Of a stretch of DNA of 64,000 nucleotides, positions 33,163 to 41,319 are shown piece by piece (position 1 is the stretch's first letter; each line of letters starts with the position of its first letter). This DNA comes from Deltaproteobacteria bacterium (GTDB taxonomy: Bacteria > Myxococcota_A > Polyangia > Polyangiales > JADJMO01): the NCBI GenBank assembly GCA_025363655.1, contig JANYDK010000127.1, positions 1 to 64,000 on the forward strand, given 5' to 3'. Made by a program: the position numbers and the translations under genes. The notes beneath the pieces are model-generated. The model had not been told where the DNA came from and searched no databases. It saw nothing but the letters and a program-made list of their open reading frames with translations.

Positions 33163-35091
33163 CTACGGTTTCAGCCGCGTGATGTAGGACTGGCCGGTTC
33201 CGCCAGGCGGCAAGGCCGGCGTCACCTTCAGATCCAACGCGCCAGCGTAGGTGCCGGCGAAGACGATGTCTCCGTCTGCAGTTCGTACCAATCGACCTGC
33301 CGATTGCTGGACGCCGTCACCGAAAATGCGCTGGCGGGTGGCGATGATTCCCGTCGCCGAGCTCGTGAGTTGCACGAGGAGGATGTCACCCGAGCCTGCC
33401 TGCGTCAGCGGCGCGAGCTTGGAGTCGAAGGTGAACTTCGGCGTCGTCGTGTCGTCCTGCGTGGTGGCGACGAAGGTGAGATCGCCGGCCGGGCCGCGGG
33501 CGAGCGCCATCGGCAGATCGAGGGCGCCATGCGTGACGACGATTCCGGTCGGAAACGTCTGGCCGCGCACCCAAGCGCCCGCCGCGTCGAGCTGCACGGC
33601 GAACGAGCCGGGGCCGGTCAAGTCGTGTCCCGCGATGCGGACGCCGTCTGCGAGAGTGGCGCCCATGGCGAAGACGTCGCCCTCGCTCGTCATCGTGACG
33701 GCGCCGAGTAGCTGCGCGCCTGCCGTGCCGACGTCGACGGTGGAGACGGCCCATCGCTGCTTGAGCGAGCCGTCGAGCGCGAGGAGGAACGCGTCGTCGG
33801 CCTGCGCCTTGGGAAGGCCGGCAAAGGTATCGCTGTATTGACCGACGAGGTACGCGCCGTCTTTGCCGATCGCGAGGGCGCTGACTCTCGTGAACGAACC
33901 GGCCAGCCCGCCGAAGATGGCGACGTTGGAGCCGGCGCCGTCCTTGGCGGCGAAGATGCCGACGGCGACGTCGAGGTCCCCAATGCCGCCGCGGCTGGTG
34001 CCGTCCCACTCGACCGTGTTCGTCACCGTCTGCGCGACGACGAGGTCACCGGCGGCGTTCAGTGCAGCGCCGCCGAACGGTGGGTAGTCGCCGCCGCCGA
34101 GGAAGCGACGCGCGTAGACCAAGGCGCCCGCGGCGGTGTAGCGCGCGAGGTAGAGCCCACTACCGCCGGGGCTCGGGAGCGCAGCGCCGCCTTCGGGTTG
34201 GAAGACGCCGCTCTCGGTGCGTCCGAGGACGAGGATGTCGCCGCTCGGGTGGACGTGGATCGAGTTGACCCATTCGTCGGCATCTCCGCCGATCTGCCGT
34301 GACCAGAGCACGGCGCCGCTCGCCGAGTATTTCACGAGCGCCGTGTCGAGCCCCGTAGCGGTGAGGCTACGTTCGTAGTTGGCAGTGCCTTGGAAGGCGA
34401 AGCTGCCGTAGAGGCTTCCGTCGGACGCGACCGCGACTGCGCCGCCCATGCCGGAGGTCGAGCCGGCCGCGCGCGCCCAAGGATCGGTCGAGATCGCTCC
34501 ATCGCCGTCGGGAACATCGGGAACGTCGGGAGCATCGACGCCAGCGTCACTGCCCGGCTTGCCCGGCGTGCTGCGACGACAAGCGTCGGCGAAGCAGAGG
34601 GTCGAGTCGAGGATGAGGGCGTCCTCGCAGGTGCCGTCGATACATGTCTGGGTCGGGCCGCATTTCTTGGCGACGCAGGAGAGCTTCATGTCGACGGGGA
34701 GCTCGAGCTCGCTGTGCGGGACGAAGGCCAGCGCCCGTCGCGCGAAGATGCAACCCGAAAGCGCCCTTGGATCGGTCGACTGATCGTCGCAAGCGGCCGG
34801 GTCGCCTTGCCCGTAGTCGCGGGCGACGATCTCGATCCCGACGACCTCGCTCTTGTCTCCGCTCGGCAGGACGACGAGCGAGCCGACGCGACCACCGACG
34901 CACGTGGTCGTGTCGACGGTCGCGAGCTTTCCTTTCAGTCCGCCGAGGGAGCCGATTCGGATGAGCGTGTGCGAAGGGTGAGCCGGGTCGCAGGACAGCT
35001 CGGTGTAGACGGTGAGCGTGACCTGGGTCGGCGTTCTGCAGGATCCGAGCAGGAGAAAAAGCAACGCCCCGGACGCGGTCGAGCGAGACAT
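33163..35091 (-). CDS. Large lipoprotein with propeller-like repeats
   Basis: The product is 642 aa from ATG 35091 with a lipobox (LLLGSC). A Cys-rich N-terminal part (CDPAHP...CIDGTCEDA) is followed by an Asp/Pro linker (DAPDVPDVPDGDG). After that come several repeats of a DG/GD-rich beta motif (GGAVAVASDGSLYGSF, HPSGDILVLGRTESG, TMTSEGDVFAMGATL, VRTADGDIVFAGTYAG) that suggest a beta-propeller. Such proteins usually bind ligands at the cell surface. The function is unknown. It is the last gene of the leftward bactofilin-pyrE series. Confidence 0.8.
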   Translation of the reverse strand: MSRSTASGALLFLLLGSCRTPTQVTLTVYTELSCDPAHPSHTLIRIGSLGGLKGKLATVDTTTCVGGRVGSLVVLPSGDKSEVVGIEIVARDYGQGDPAACDDQSTDPRALSGCIFARRALAFVPHSELELPVDMKLSCVAKKCGPTQTCIDGTCEDALILDSTLCFADACRRSTPGKPGSDAGVDAPDVPDVPDGDGAISTDPWARAAGSTSGMGGAVAVASDGSLYGSFAFQGTANYERSLTATGLDTALVKYSASGAVLWSRQIGGDADEWVNSIHVHPSGDILVLGRTESGVFQPEGGAALPSPGGSGLYLARYTAAGALVYARRFLGGGDYPPFGGAALNAAGDLVVAQTVTNTVEWDGTSRGGIGDLDVAVGIFAAKDGAGSNVAIFGGLAGSFTRVSALAIGKDGAYLVGQYSDTFAGLPKAQADDAFLLALDGSLKQRWAVSTVDVGTAGAQLLGAVTMTSEGDVFAMGATLADGVRIAGHDLTGPGSFAVQLDAAGAWVRGQTFPTGIVVTHGALDLPMALARGPAGDLTFVATTQDDTTTPKFTFDSKLAPLTQAGSGDILLVQLTSSATGIIATRQRIFGDGVQQSAGRLVRTADGDIVFAGTYAGALDLKVTPALPPGGTGQSYITRLKP

Positions 35092-35126
35092 CGACCTTGA
35101 GGATACGCGATCGCGGCCGCGCTGAT

Positions 35127-35162
35127 GTAGTGGGACTCGACGTAGAGCTCCTACGTCACTAC
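35127..35162 (-). terminator. Stem-loop between two lipoprotein genes
   Basis: Outer arms GTAGTG (35127-35132) and CACTAC (35157-35162) enclose a perfect inner stem ACGTAG-AGCTC-CTACGT (35140-35156). It lies at the 3' end of the gene ending at 35159 and upstream of the gene starting at 35091. No clear T-run follows, so it could be an attenuating or mRNA-end structure, not a strong terminator. Confidence 0.4.
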
Positions 35163-35995
35163 TCGTGCGAATCGGTCGCGGTCCAATTGGCGGCGCCCAT
35201 CGTCAACGATTCGCGTACCGGCTCGCCGTCCATGATCTTGCCCTTGAGCACGACGCGAATGGCCGAGCCGCTCGCGTCAGGATCGCACAGCGCCGTCGCC
35301 CGGTACGTGGCCGCCGGACCCTTGCCCGACGACTCGTAGGCGTATTGGCAGAGCTGCTCGGGGAGCGAGAATTTCAGGCACTTCCACACGTTGCCGCGAT
35401 AGTCGCCGATCGCCTTGCCGTTCGGCACGTCGGCCGGCTGCGGCGAGCCCCCCGAGTCGAACGGCGTGACGCCGCAGAACACGTGCTCGAGGTGGACGCC
35501 GTCGGGACCGACGGACGTCTCCTGCTGGTACTTGTCGCGCGAGGCCCGCTCGACCTTCGCGAGCACTCGCTTGGCCTCTTCGGCTGCGCCGAGGCGAATC
35601 GTCACCTTGCCCGCACACGGTTTGCCACACGTGGAGAGCTCGCCCTCGTTCTTCGACTCGTCGGCGCACTTGCGGATGCACGAGAACTCGTCGGGCCCCA
35701 ACTTGCGCAGGAGGTCGAAGAACTCGGGGCAGCTCTCGTCCTTGGTGCCGGTGAGGCTGTCGATCTTGGCGCAAAACACCAGCACGATCGGTGACGATAA
35801 TCCCGCGTCGACGCTGGGCATCGCGGTGGGCCCGACGCTGGTGTTGCTTGTGTCGCCGGTGTTGCTGGGGCTCGGGCTCGACGTCGTCGACGCCGCGCTC
35901 GACGTCGCAGCCGGCGTATCGGTCGTCGACTTGCGACCACACGCGCCGACGAGGACGCCCGTGAGAAGCGCCAAGCGATGCCAACGACGAGCCAT
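35159..35995 (-). CDS. Cys-rich lipoprotein
   Basis: The product is 278 aa from ATG 35995. The signal peptide has a lipobox (LVGAC), followed by a Ser/Thr-rich linker (TSSAASTTSSPSPSNTG). The main domain (about 70-278) has about ten cysteines (FCAKID, SCPEF, SCIRKCADE, TCGKPCAG, FCGVTP, KCLKFS, LCQYAY) and probably several disulfides. No family is recognised. It follows pyrE by 10 nt and may be cotranscribed. Confidence 0.78.
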   Translation of the reverse strand: MARRWHRLALLTGVLVGACGRKSTTDTPAATSSAASTTSSPSPSNTGDTSNTSVGPTAMPSVDAGLSSPIVLVFCAKIDSLTGTKDESCPEFFDLLRKLGPDEFSCIRKCADESKNEGELSTCGKPCAGKVTIRLGAAEEAKRVLAKVERASRDKYQQETSVGPDGVHLEHVFCGVTPFDSGGSPQPADVPNGKAIGDYRGNVWKCLKFSLPEQLCQYAYESSGKGPAATYRATALCDPDASGSAIRVVLKGKIMDGEPVRESLTMGAANWTATDSHE

Positions 35996-36005
35996 CACGA
36001 GCGGC

Positions 36006-36560
36006 TCAGCGCGGGAAATCGGCGCGTGTGAAGAGCGTGACCAGCGGCAGACCGGCGGCCTCGATCGCTTCCCGACCACCTTCTTGGCGATCGACCATCG
36101 CGATCACGCCGGCGACGTCGTAGCCCGCTGCACGCAATTTCTCGGCACATTTCAGCGTCGAGCCGCCGGTGGTGACGACGTCTTCGAGGATGACGAGCCG
36201 CGCGCCTGATGCCAGACGGGCGTTGCCTTCGAAGAGGCGCTGGCTGCCGTGGTCCTTCGCTTCCTTGCGGACGTAGACGGCGTCGAGCGTGCGAGCCTTC
36301 TGGAAGGCGAGGAGCGCGACCGCGCTGGCGAGTGGACAGCCCCCGAGCTCGACCCCCGCGACGGCGGCGACGGGCTCTCCCGGGAGCTCTTTCAGAGCCT
36401 CGAGCATCATCGCGCCGACGAGCGCGTGGCCCTCGCCGGTGAGGACCGTCTGCTTGCAGTCGATGAAAAAATCACTCTTTTTCCCGCTCGCGAGCGTGAC
36501 CTCGCGCTTCTGGTACGAGCGCTCGGTGAGGAGGGCGAGGAGACGCGCGCGGTCGCTCAT
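36006..36560 (-). CDS. pyrE: Orotate phosphoribosyltransferase
   Basis: The 184-aa product has the PRPP-binding signature (VILEDVVTTGGST) and the N-terminal flexible-loop region (EVTLASGKKSDFFIDCKQT). It makes orotidine 5'-phosphate in pyrimidine synthesis. It starts 7 nt after a bactofilin gene, so it appears to be part of the bactofilin operon. Confidence 0.96.
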   Translation of the reverse strand: MSDRARLLALLTERSYQKREVTLASGKKSDFFIDCKQTVLTGEGHALVGAMMLEALKELPGEPVAAVAGVELGGCPLASAVALLAFQKARTLDAVYVRKEAKDHGSQRLFEGNARLASGARLVILEDVVTTGGSTLKCAEKLRAAGYDVAGVIAMVDRQEGGREAIEAAGLPLVTLFTRADFPR

Positions 36561-36567
36561 CGGGAAC

Positions 36568-37173
36568 TCAGGCGGTCTTCTTCTTCGGCGCGGCCTTCGC
36601 GCCCTTCTTGATCGAAGGCACGACCGGCGACGGCGGAGCCTTGGGGCCCGATGACGACGATGACGACGATGAATGCGAGGGCGCCGACGGCGGAGCCTGC
36701 ACCTGCGTCACGACCTCGGGAGCCTTGCGGGTGACGACGACCGAGCGCACGGGGGGAAGGGGCTCGCGACGCACTGGCGGCGGGGCGGGACGAACGGCGG
36801 CAGGCGTGGTGCGGGGCGCCGCGGCAGTGGCCGGCCTTCGCGCTTCGACCTTGTCGCCGGGGACGTCCATGCGCAGCTCGCCGCGAATTTGTGCGCCGAG
36901 CGCGATGGCGATGCGATCGGCGGTGAGGTTGCCGACGACGCGCGCGCTCTCTTCGAGGACGATCGCCTCGGAGGCGCTGATGTCCCCGAGCACGGCGCCG
37001 CGGACGACGACGCGCGATCCGGAGAGCGACGCGCGCATCAGCGCACCCTCGGCGATGACGAGCTCGCCGCCGATGGCGACCTCGCCTTCGACGCGGCCGC
37101 GGATTTCGAGATCGCCCTCACCGCGGATTTTCCCGCGGATGCTGGTGCTCTCACTGAGGACGCTGGCGCTCAT
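36568..37173 (-). CDS. Bactofilin with basic, proline-rich C-terminal extension
   Basis: The product is 201 aa. A bactofilin beta-helix (about 10-105) is built from short turns (GKIRGEGDLEIRGRVEGEV, AVLGDISASEAIVLE, GNLTADRIAIALGAQIRGEL). Beyond it lies a disordered tail of Pro/Ala/Arg segments and a Lys-rich end (KKGAKAAPKKKTA). Bactofilins form filaments that scaffold cell shape or chromosome organisation. It is the last of three in tandem. Confidence 0.92.
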   Translation of the reverse strand: MSASVLSESTSIRGKIRGEGDLEIRGRVEGEVAIGGELVIAEGALMRASLSGSRVVVRGAVLGDISASEAIVLEESARVVGNLTADRIAIALGAQIRGELRMDVPGDKVEARRPATAAAPRTTPAAVRPAPPPVRREPLPPVRSVVVTRKAPEVVTQVQAPPSAPSHSSSSSSSSGPKAPPSPVVPSIKKGAKAAPKKKTA

Positions 37174-37175
37174 CG

Positions 37176-37490
37176 TCAGACGTCCATGTCGACGTGGCCC
37201 TTGAATTGGGCGCCGTCCTGGATGGTGAAGCGAGCCGATTTGACGTCGCCGATGACGCGCGCGCCGGTGGCGATGACGACCCGATCGGTCGCCCGCACGT
37301 TGCCCGTGAGGTGACCGCCGACCTGGACCTCGCTGCCCGACACGTCGGCTTCGACGGTGGCGCCTTGCTCGATCGAGACCGCGTCCTTCGCGTCGATTTT
37401 GCCGCGGACGACGCCTTGGATGGAGATGTCCTCGTCGGTGACGATCTCGCCTTCGACCGTGATGCCCGCGCCGATGACCGTGCTCGCCAT
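37176..37490 (-). CDS. Short bactofilin
   Basis: The 104-aa product is almost only the beta-helix core (GAGITVEGEIVTDEDISIQG, GKIDAKDAVSIEQGATVEAD, GNVRATDRVVIATGARVIGD, KGHVDMDV) without tails. It starts 3 nt after the preceding bactofilin. Tandem bactofilins of different tail type are typical of Myxococcota and may copolymerise. Confidence 0.93.
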   Translation of the reverse strand: MASTVIGAGITVEGEIVTDEDISIQGVVRGKIDAKDAVSIEQGATVEADVSGSEVQVGGHLTGNVRATDRVVIATGARVIGDVKSARFTIQDGAQFKGHVDMDV

Positions 37491-37493
37491 GGA

Positions 37494-37898
37494 TTAACCT
37501 TTGTTCCTCGTGTTGGTCTTCGCCTGTGCGGCGGGGCCGCTCGGCGAAGTGAGCTCGCGCGGGAGCTCGACGTCCATCTCGATTTTCCCGGAGAAGCGCG
37601 CGCCGTCTTCGAGGCCGACCTTGCCGGCGCGGATGGCGCCACGAAGGCGAGCGCCCTCGCGGAGGACGACGCTGCCGCTGGCCACGAGATCGCCATCGAT
37701 GGTGCCCTCGAGGGTGACGTCGGCGGCCGAGACCGGCGCTGCGACGACCCCGCCCGCGGCGACGTGGAGGTGGCCTCCGAGCGTGACGTCGCCTTCGATG
37801 CGCCCTTCGACGACCAAATCACCGTCGCCGGTGATGCGGCCGACAACGCGTGTGCTGCGGCCGATGCTTCCGCTCGAAGCGGTGGAACCCTGTTTCAT
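37494..37898 (-). CDS. Bactofilin, first of three
   Basis: The product is 134 aa from ATG 37898 (MKQGSTASS); an upstream TTG is possible but less likely. The core (VVGRITGDGDLVVEGRIEGD, GTIDGDLVASGSVVLREGA, AGKVGLEDGARFSGKIEMDV) is flanked by a short Ser-rich N-terminus and a polar C-terminus. It heads the operon bactofilin-bactofilin-bactofilin-pyrE. Confidence 0.9.
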   Translation of the reverse strand: MKQGSTASSGSIGRSTRVVGRITGDGDLVVEGRIEGDVTLGGHLHVAAGGVVAAPVSAADVTLEGTIDGDLVASGSVVLREGARLRGAIRAGKVGLEDGARFSGKIEMDVELPRELTSPSGPAAQAKTNTRNKG

Positions 37899-37980
37899 GA
37901 GCGCGCGGAGCCTACCAAATGCGCAGCCTGATCGGAACCTCAATCAGAGCGATGCGTCATACGCACCGTGCGAGGCGCAA

Positions 37981-38529
37981 TCAAAGCGCGTCGAAGGCGT
38001 GGCCGAGCGACACCATCTCGATGGCGCTGATCGCCGCTTCCCAACCTTTGTTGCCCGCCTTGGTGCCGGCGCGCTCGATTGCCTGCTCGATCGAATCGGT
38101 GGTGAGGACGCCGAGCGCGATGGGGATGCCGCTCTCGAGCGAGATGCCCGCGAGCCCCTTCGTCACCTCGGAGGCGACGTAGTCGAAGTGCGGGGTCGAG
38201 CCGCGGATGACGCAGCCGAGGCCGACGATGGCGTCGACCTTCTTCAGGCGCGCCAGCTTGGCGGCGGCGAGCGGCATTTCCCAGGCGCCGGGGACGCGCA
38301 CGAGGGTCGCGAGGCCGACGTCGCCGCCGTGACGACGGATGGCATCGAGCGCGCCGTCGACGAGGCGATCGACGATGAAGTGGTTGAAGCGGCTGGCGAC
38401 GAGCGCGATGCGCGTGCCTGCAGGGACGACGACGTTGCCTTCGAGCTCGCGCGGCGTGGTGCGCTTCACGGGCGCCGCCGTGACCGTGACGGCAGTGGCG
38501 ACGACTGCGGCTTGCTTCTTTGCGGCCAT
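37981..38529 (-). CDS. ribH: 6,7-dimethyl-8-ribityllumazine synthase
   Basis: The product is 182 aa. Motifs of the capsid-forming enzyme are present: [45 protein letters not shown] and NKGWEAA; the catalytic His is in the TPHFDY segment. A 30-residue Ala/Val/Lys N-terminal extension is unusual. It is the last gene of the ribE-ribBA-ribH series, with ribD absent here. Confidence 0.95.
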   Translation of the reverse strand: MAAKKQAAVVATAVTVTAAPVKRTTPRELEGNVVVPAGTRIALVASRFNHFIVDRLVDGALDAIRRHGGDVGLATLVRVPGAWEMPLAAAKLARLKKVDAIVGLGCVIRGSTPHFDYVASEVTKGLAGISLESGIPIALGVLTTDSIEQAIERAGTKAGNKGWEAAISAIEMVSLGHAFDAL

Positions 38530-38563
38530 GGTGTGCGGTTTCTACCACGCCTTTCGGAGCGGC

Positions 38564-39757
38564 TCAGGAAATTGCCAGCGGCACGCTCCCGCACACTTCG
38601 AGGCCGTAGCCGTGGAGGCCGGCGATCTTGCGCGGGTTGTTGGTGAGGAGTCGGATGCGCTTGAGGCCGAGGTCGACGAGGCACTGCGCGCCGAGGCCGA
38701 ATTCGCGCAGCGGCGGCTCGGGCGCACCTTCCGGACCCTCGGCCGATTTCGACGTCGCCTTCACCCAGGCGTCGAGCTCGCGCGTGATGTCGCCGCGAGG
38801 AGGCAGGTAGAGGATGACGCCACGCCCGTCACGCTCGATGGCAGCCGTCGCCGCGCGCAGGTTGTTGCCGCCGTCGTGCGGTGTCGAGCCGAAGACGTCG
38901 CTGAAGCAGGAGCCGCTGTGCACGCGACAGAGGACGGGCTCGGTCGCGCTCGCGAGATCGCCGTACGAGAGCGCGAGGAACTGCCGATTCTCGACGGCGA
39001 CCTCGAACACCACCGCGCGCCAACCCTCGGCGCCCTCGGGCACCCGTGAGCCATCGAGGCGCACCGGGAGATCCCGCGCGCGGGTGACGAGCGACTCGGT
39101 CTGCAAGCGGTACTGAATCAGGTCGGCGATAGAGAGCACGAGAAGCCCATGTTTTTGGGCGAATTTCTCGAGATCGGGCATCCGCGCCATGGTGCCGTCG
39201 TCGTTCATGATCTCGCAGATGACGCCGGCCGAGGTGAGCCCGGCGAGGCGCGCGAGATCGACCGAACCCTCGGTCTGGCCCGTGCGTTGAAGGACGCCGC
39301 CCGGCTTGGCGCGCAGCGGAAAGACGTGCCCCGGAGCGACGAGATCTTGCGGCCGCGTCGCCGGATCGATGGCCACCTTGACGGTGTGCGCGCGGTCGGC
39401 GGCGCTGATGCCGGTGGTGACGCCGTGACGGGCCTCGATGCTGACCGTGAAGGCGGTCCCGAGCGAGGCGGTGTTCTTCTCGACCATCATCGGGAGGCCG
39501 AGCCGGTCGACGATCGACTCGTCGAGCGCGAGACAGATGAGCCCGCGCGCGTGCCTCGCCATGAAGTTGATCGCCTCGGGCGTCGTCTTGTCGGCCGCGA
39601 GGACGAGATCTCCCTCGTTTTCACGATCTTCGTCGTCGACGAGGATGACCATCTGTCCCTTGCGGATGGCGTCGACGGCGGCGGCGACGTGCGTCAGGCG
39701 AGCGACGTCGGCGGCGGGAAATGCGCGCGGAGTGGGCGGTGCGTGGCGTTGCGGCAT
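38564..39757 (-). CDS. ribBA: DHBP synthase with degenerate GTP cyclohydrolase II domain (RibBA-like)
   Basis: The product is 397 aa. The N-terminal half (about 20-220) is a complete 3,4-dihydroxy-2-butanone-4-phosphate synthase: VDDEDRENEGDLVLAAD, ARHGVTTGISAADRAHT, GHVFPLRAKPGG. The C-terminal half keeps the GTP cyclohydrolase II fold (ending LLTNNPRKIAGLHGYGLEV) but lacks the zinc cysteines: the usual HSECLTGD...RCDCG region reads HSGSCFSDVFGSTPHDGG. The catalytic QEGRG loop is also lost. It probably supplies only the DHBP branch. Confidence 0.9.
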   Translation of the reverse strand: MPQRHAPPTPRAFPAADVARLTHVAAAVDAIRKGQMVILVDDEDRENEGDLVLAADKTTPEAINFMARHARGLICLALDESIVDRLGLPMMVEKNTASLGTAFTVSIEARHGVTTGISAADRAHTVKVAIDPATRPQDLVAPGHVFPLRAKPGGVLQRTGQTEGSVDLARLAGLTSAGVICEIMNDDGTMARMPDLEKFAQKHGLLVLSIADLIQYRLQTESLVTRARDLPVRLDGSRVPEGAEGWRAVVFEVAVENRQFLALSYGDLASATEPVLCRVHSGSCFSDVFGSTPHDGGNNLRAATAAIERDGRGVILYLPPRGDITRELDAWVKATSKSAEGPEGAPEPPLREFGLGAQCLVDLGLKRIRLLTNNPRKIAGLHGYGLEVCGSVPLAIS

Positions 39758-39811
39758 GGGAGGTCGCAGTCCTTGGGTGCGTGTCTACTTGGGGAGAGAG
39801 CGCGAGGGCGC

Positions 39812-40480
39812 TTAGAGGTATCCGCCGTCCCGCAGCTTGCGATGGATCGGATGGTCTTCGAGGTTGTCGCTCTCGCTCGCGCCAGCTGCGGCTCGGGTGG
39901 TCACTTCGAGGTGGCGCACGACGTAACGCGCGAGAAGATCGACCTCGAGAGTGACGCGATCGCCGGGCTTGCGATCGACGAGCGTGGTGCGCGCGAGCGT
40001 GTGCGGAATGACGACCAACGAGAACGAGCGATCGTCGACGTCGTTGACGGTGAGGGAGACGCCGTCGATGGCAATCGAGCCTTTTTTTGCGACAAATCGT
40101 GCGAGATCGGCCGGCAGCGAGAAGCGCCAAGCGGAGGCGTCGCCAAGCGGGCGGACCTCGAGGAGCTCGCCGATGCCGTCGGCGTGACCGGCGACGTAGT
40201 GACCGCCGAGCCTCGATTCTGGCGTGAGCGCGCGCTCGAGGTTGACGCTTCCGCCAGCGCGGAGAGCGGAGAGCGTCGAGAGGGCGAGCGTCTCGGCGGA
40301 GGCGTCGGCCGAGAAGCGCGCCTGACCGATTTCGGTGACCGTCAAGCAGACACCCGACACGCAAATCGACTCGCCGAGCTGGAGGCGCGGGAAGGTGCAG
40401 GCGAGGGTCAGCCGCGCGCCGGGACCACGAGCCTCGCGGGCGAGGAGCCGTCCCACTTCCTCGACGATGCCGGTGAACAT
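39812..40480 (-). CDS. ribE: Riboflavin synthase, alpha chain
   Basis: The product is 222 aa. ATG 40480 was chosen because it starts with the diagnostic MFTGIVEEVG. Two lumazine-binding repeats are visible (ESICVSGVCLTV / KGSIAIDGVSLTVNDV), with GGHYVAGHADG. It dismutates 6,7-dimethyl-8-ribityllumazine to riboflavin. It is divergent from cmk; no FMN riboswitch is visible in the 95-bp gap. Confidence 0.95.
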   Translation of the reverse strand: MFTGIVEEVGRLLAREARGPGARLTLACTFPRLQLGESICVSGVCLTVTEIGQARFSADASAETLALSTLSALRAGGSVNLERALTPESRLGGHYVAGHADGIGELLEVRPLGDASAWRFSLPADLARFVAKKGSIAIDGVSLTVNDVDDRSFSLVVIPHTLARTTLVDRKPGDRVTLEVDLLARYVVRHLEVTTRAAAGASESDNLEDHPIHRKLRDGGYL

Positions 40481-40575
40481 GCCTCGGCCGGAGGTAGTGC
40501 CGAGTGGGGGCGCGGGCAATGGCTGCCGTGCCCATGGACGCCAGACGCGGCTCCAGCTAACGACGCCGGACGAAA

Positions 40576-41319
40576 ATGAGCGAGCAACCGGCGGCCTTCA
40601 TCGTCGCCCTCGACGGCCCCGCCGGGGCGGGCAAGAGCACCATCGCCCGCCGCGTCGCCCAGGCGATGGGCTTCACGCTCCTCGACACCGGAGCCATCTA
40701 TCGAACGGTCGCGCTCGCCTGCGAGCGAGCCAGCGTTCCCTTCGACGATCCGCGCGCGACCGGCATCGCCGAGGCGCTGGTGACGGGCGAGCGCATGGTC
40801 TTGCTCCGCGGCGCCGAGACCGGGATGAAAATTCTCCTCGACGGCGTCGAAGTGGGAGAAGCCATTCGCACCCCCACCATCTCGATGGGCGCCAGCACCG
40901 TCAGTGCCACCCCCGGCGTCCGCAACGCGCTCCTCGACGTGCAAAGGCGCTTTGCCCGCGGCGGAACCACCGGTCTCGTCGCCGAGGGGCGCGACATCGG
41001 CACCGTCATTTTCCCCGACGCCGATCTGAAGATCTTCCTCACCGCGTCCGTCGACGAGCGAGCGCGTCGCCGTCACGGCGAGCTGCTCGGCAAGCCAAAG
41101 GCAGATCCGACGATGACCTTCGAGAAGACCCGCGCCGACGTGATGGCGCGTGACAAGCAAGACGAATCGCGGGCCGTCGCGCCCCTGCGACAAGCCGACG
41201 ATGCGGTCGTCGTCGACAGCACCGGCGCCGAGGTCGACACCACCGTCGGGCGCGTGCTCGCCCTCGTTCGCACGCGGCTGCAAGCACGCGATGCCCGCGA
41301 TACAGGCGGTCAGGCATGA
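40576..41319 (+). CDS. cmk: Cytidylate kinase
   Basis: The product is 247 aa with the P-loop DGPAGAGKSTIARRVAQ, LDTGAIYRTVAL, the LVAEGRDIGTVIFPDADLK segment and TASVDERARRRHGEL. It phosphorylates CMP and dCMP. It overlaps the following gene by 4 bp (ATGA). The length is slightly above the usual 220-230 aa. Confidence 0.96.
   Translation: MSEQPAAFIVALDGPAGAGKSTIARRVAQAMGFTLLDTGAIYRTVALACERASVPFDDPRATGIAEALVTGERMVLLRGAETGMKILLDGVEVGEAIRTPTISMGASTVSATPGVRNALLDVQRRFARGGTTGLVAEGRDIGTVIFPDADLKIFLTASVDERARRRHGELLGKPKADPTMTFEKTRADVMARDKQDESRAVAPLRQADDAVVVDSTGAEVDTTVGRVLALVRTRLQARDARDTGGQA

Noticed and set aside
40481-40575. FMN riboswitch upstream of ribE
   Set aside because: The gap is only 95 bp, is shared with divergent cmk, and shows no conserved RFN elements.
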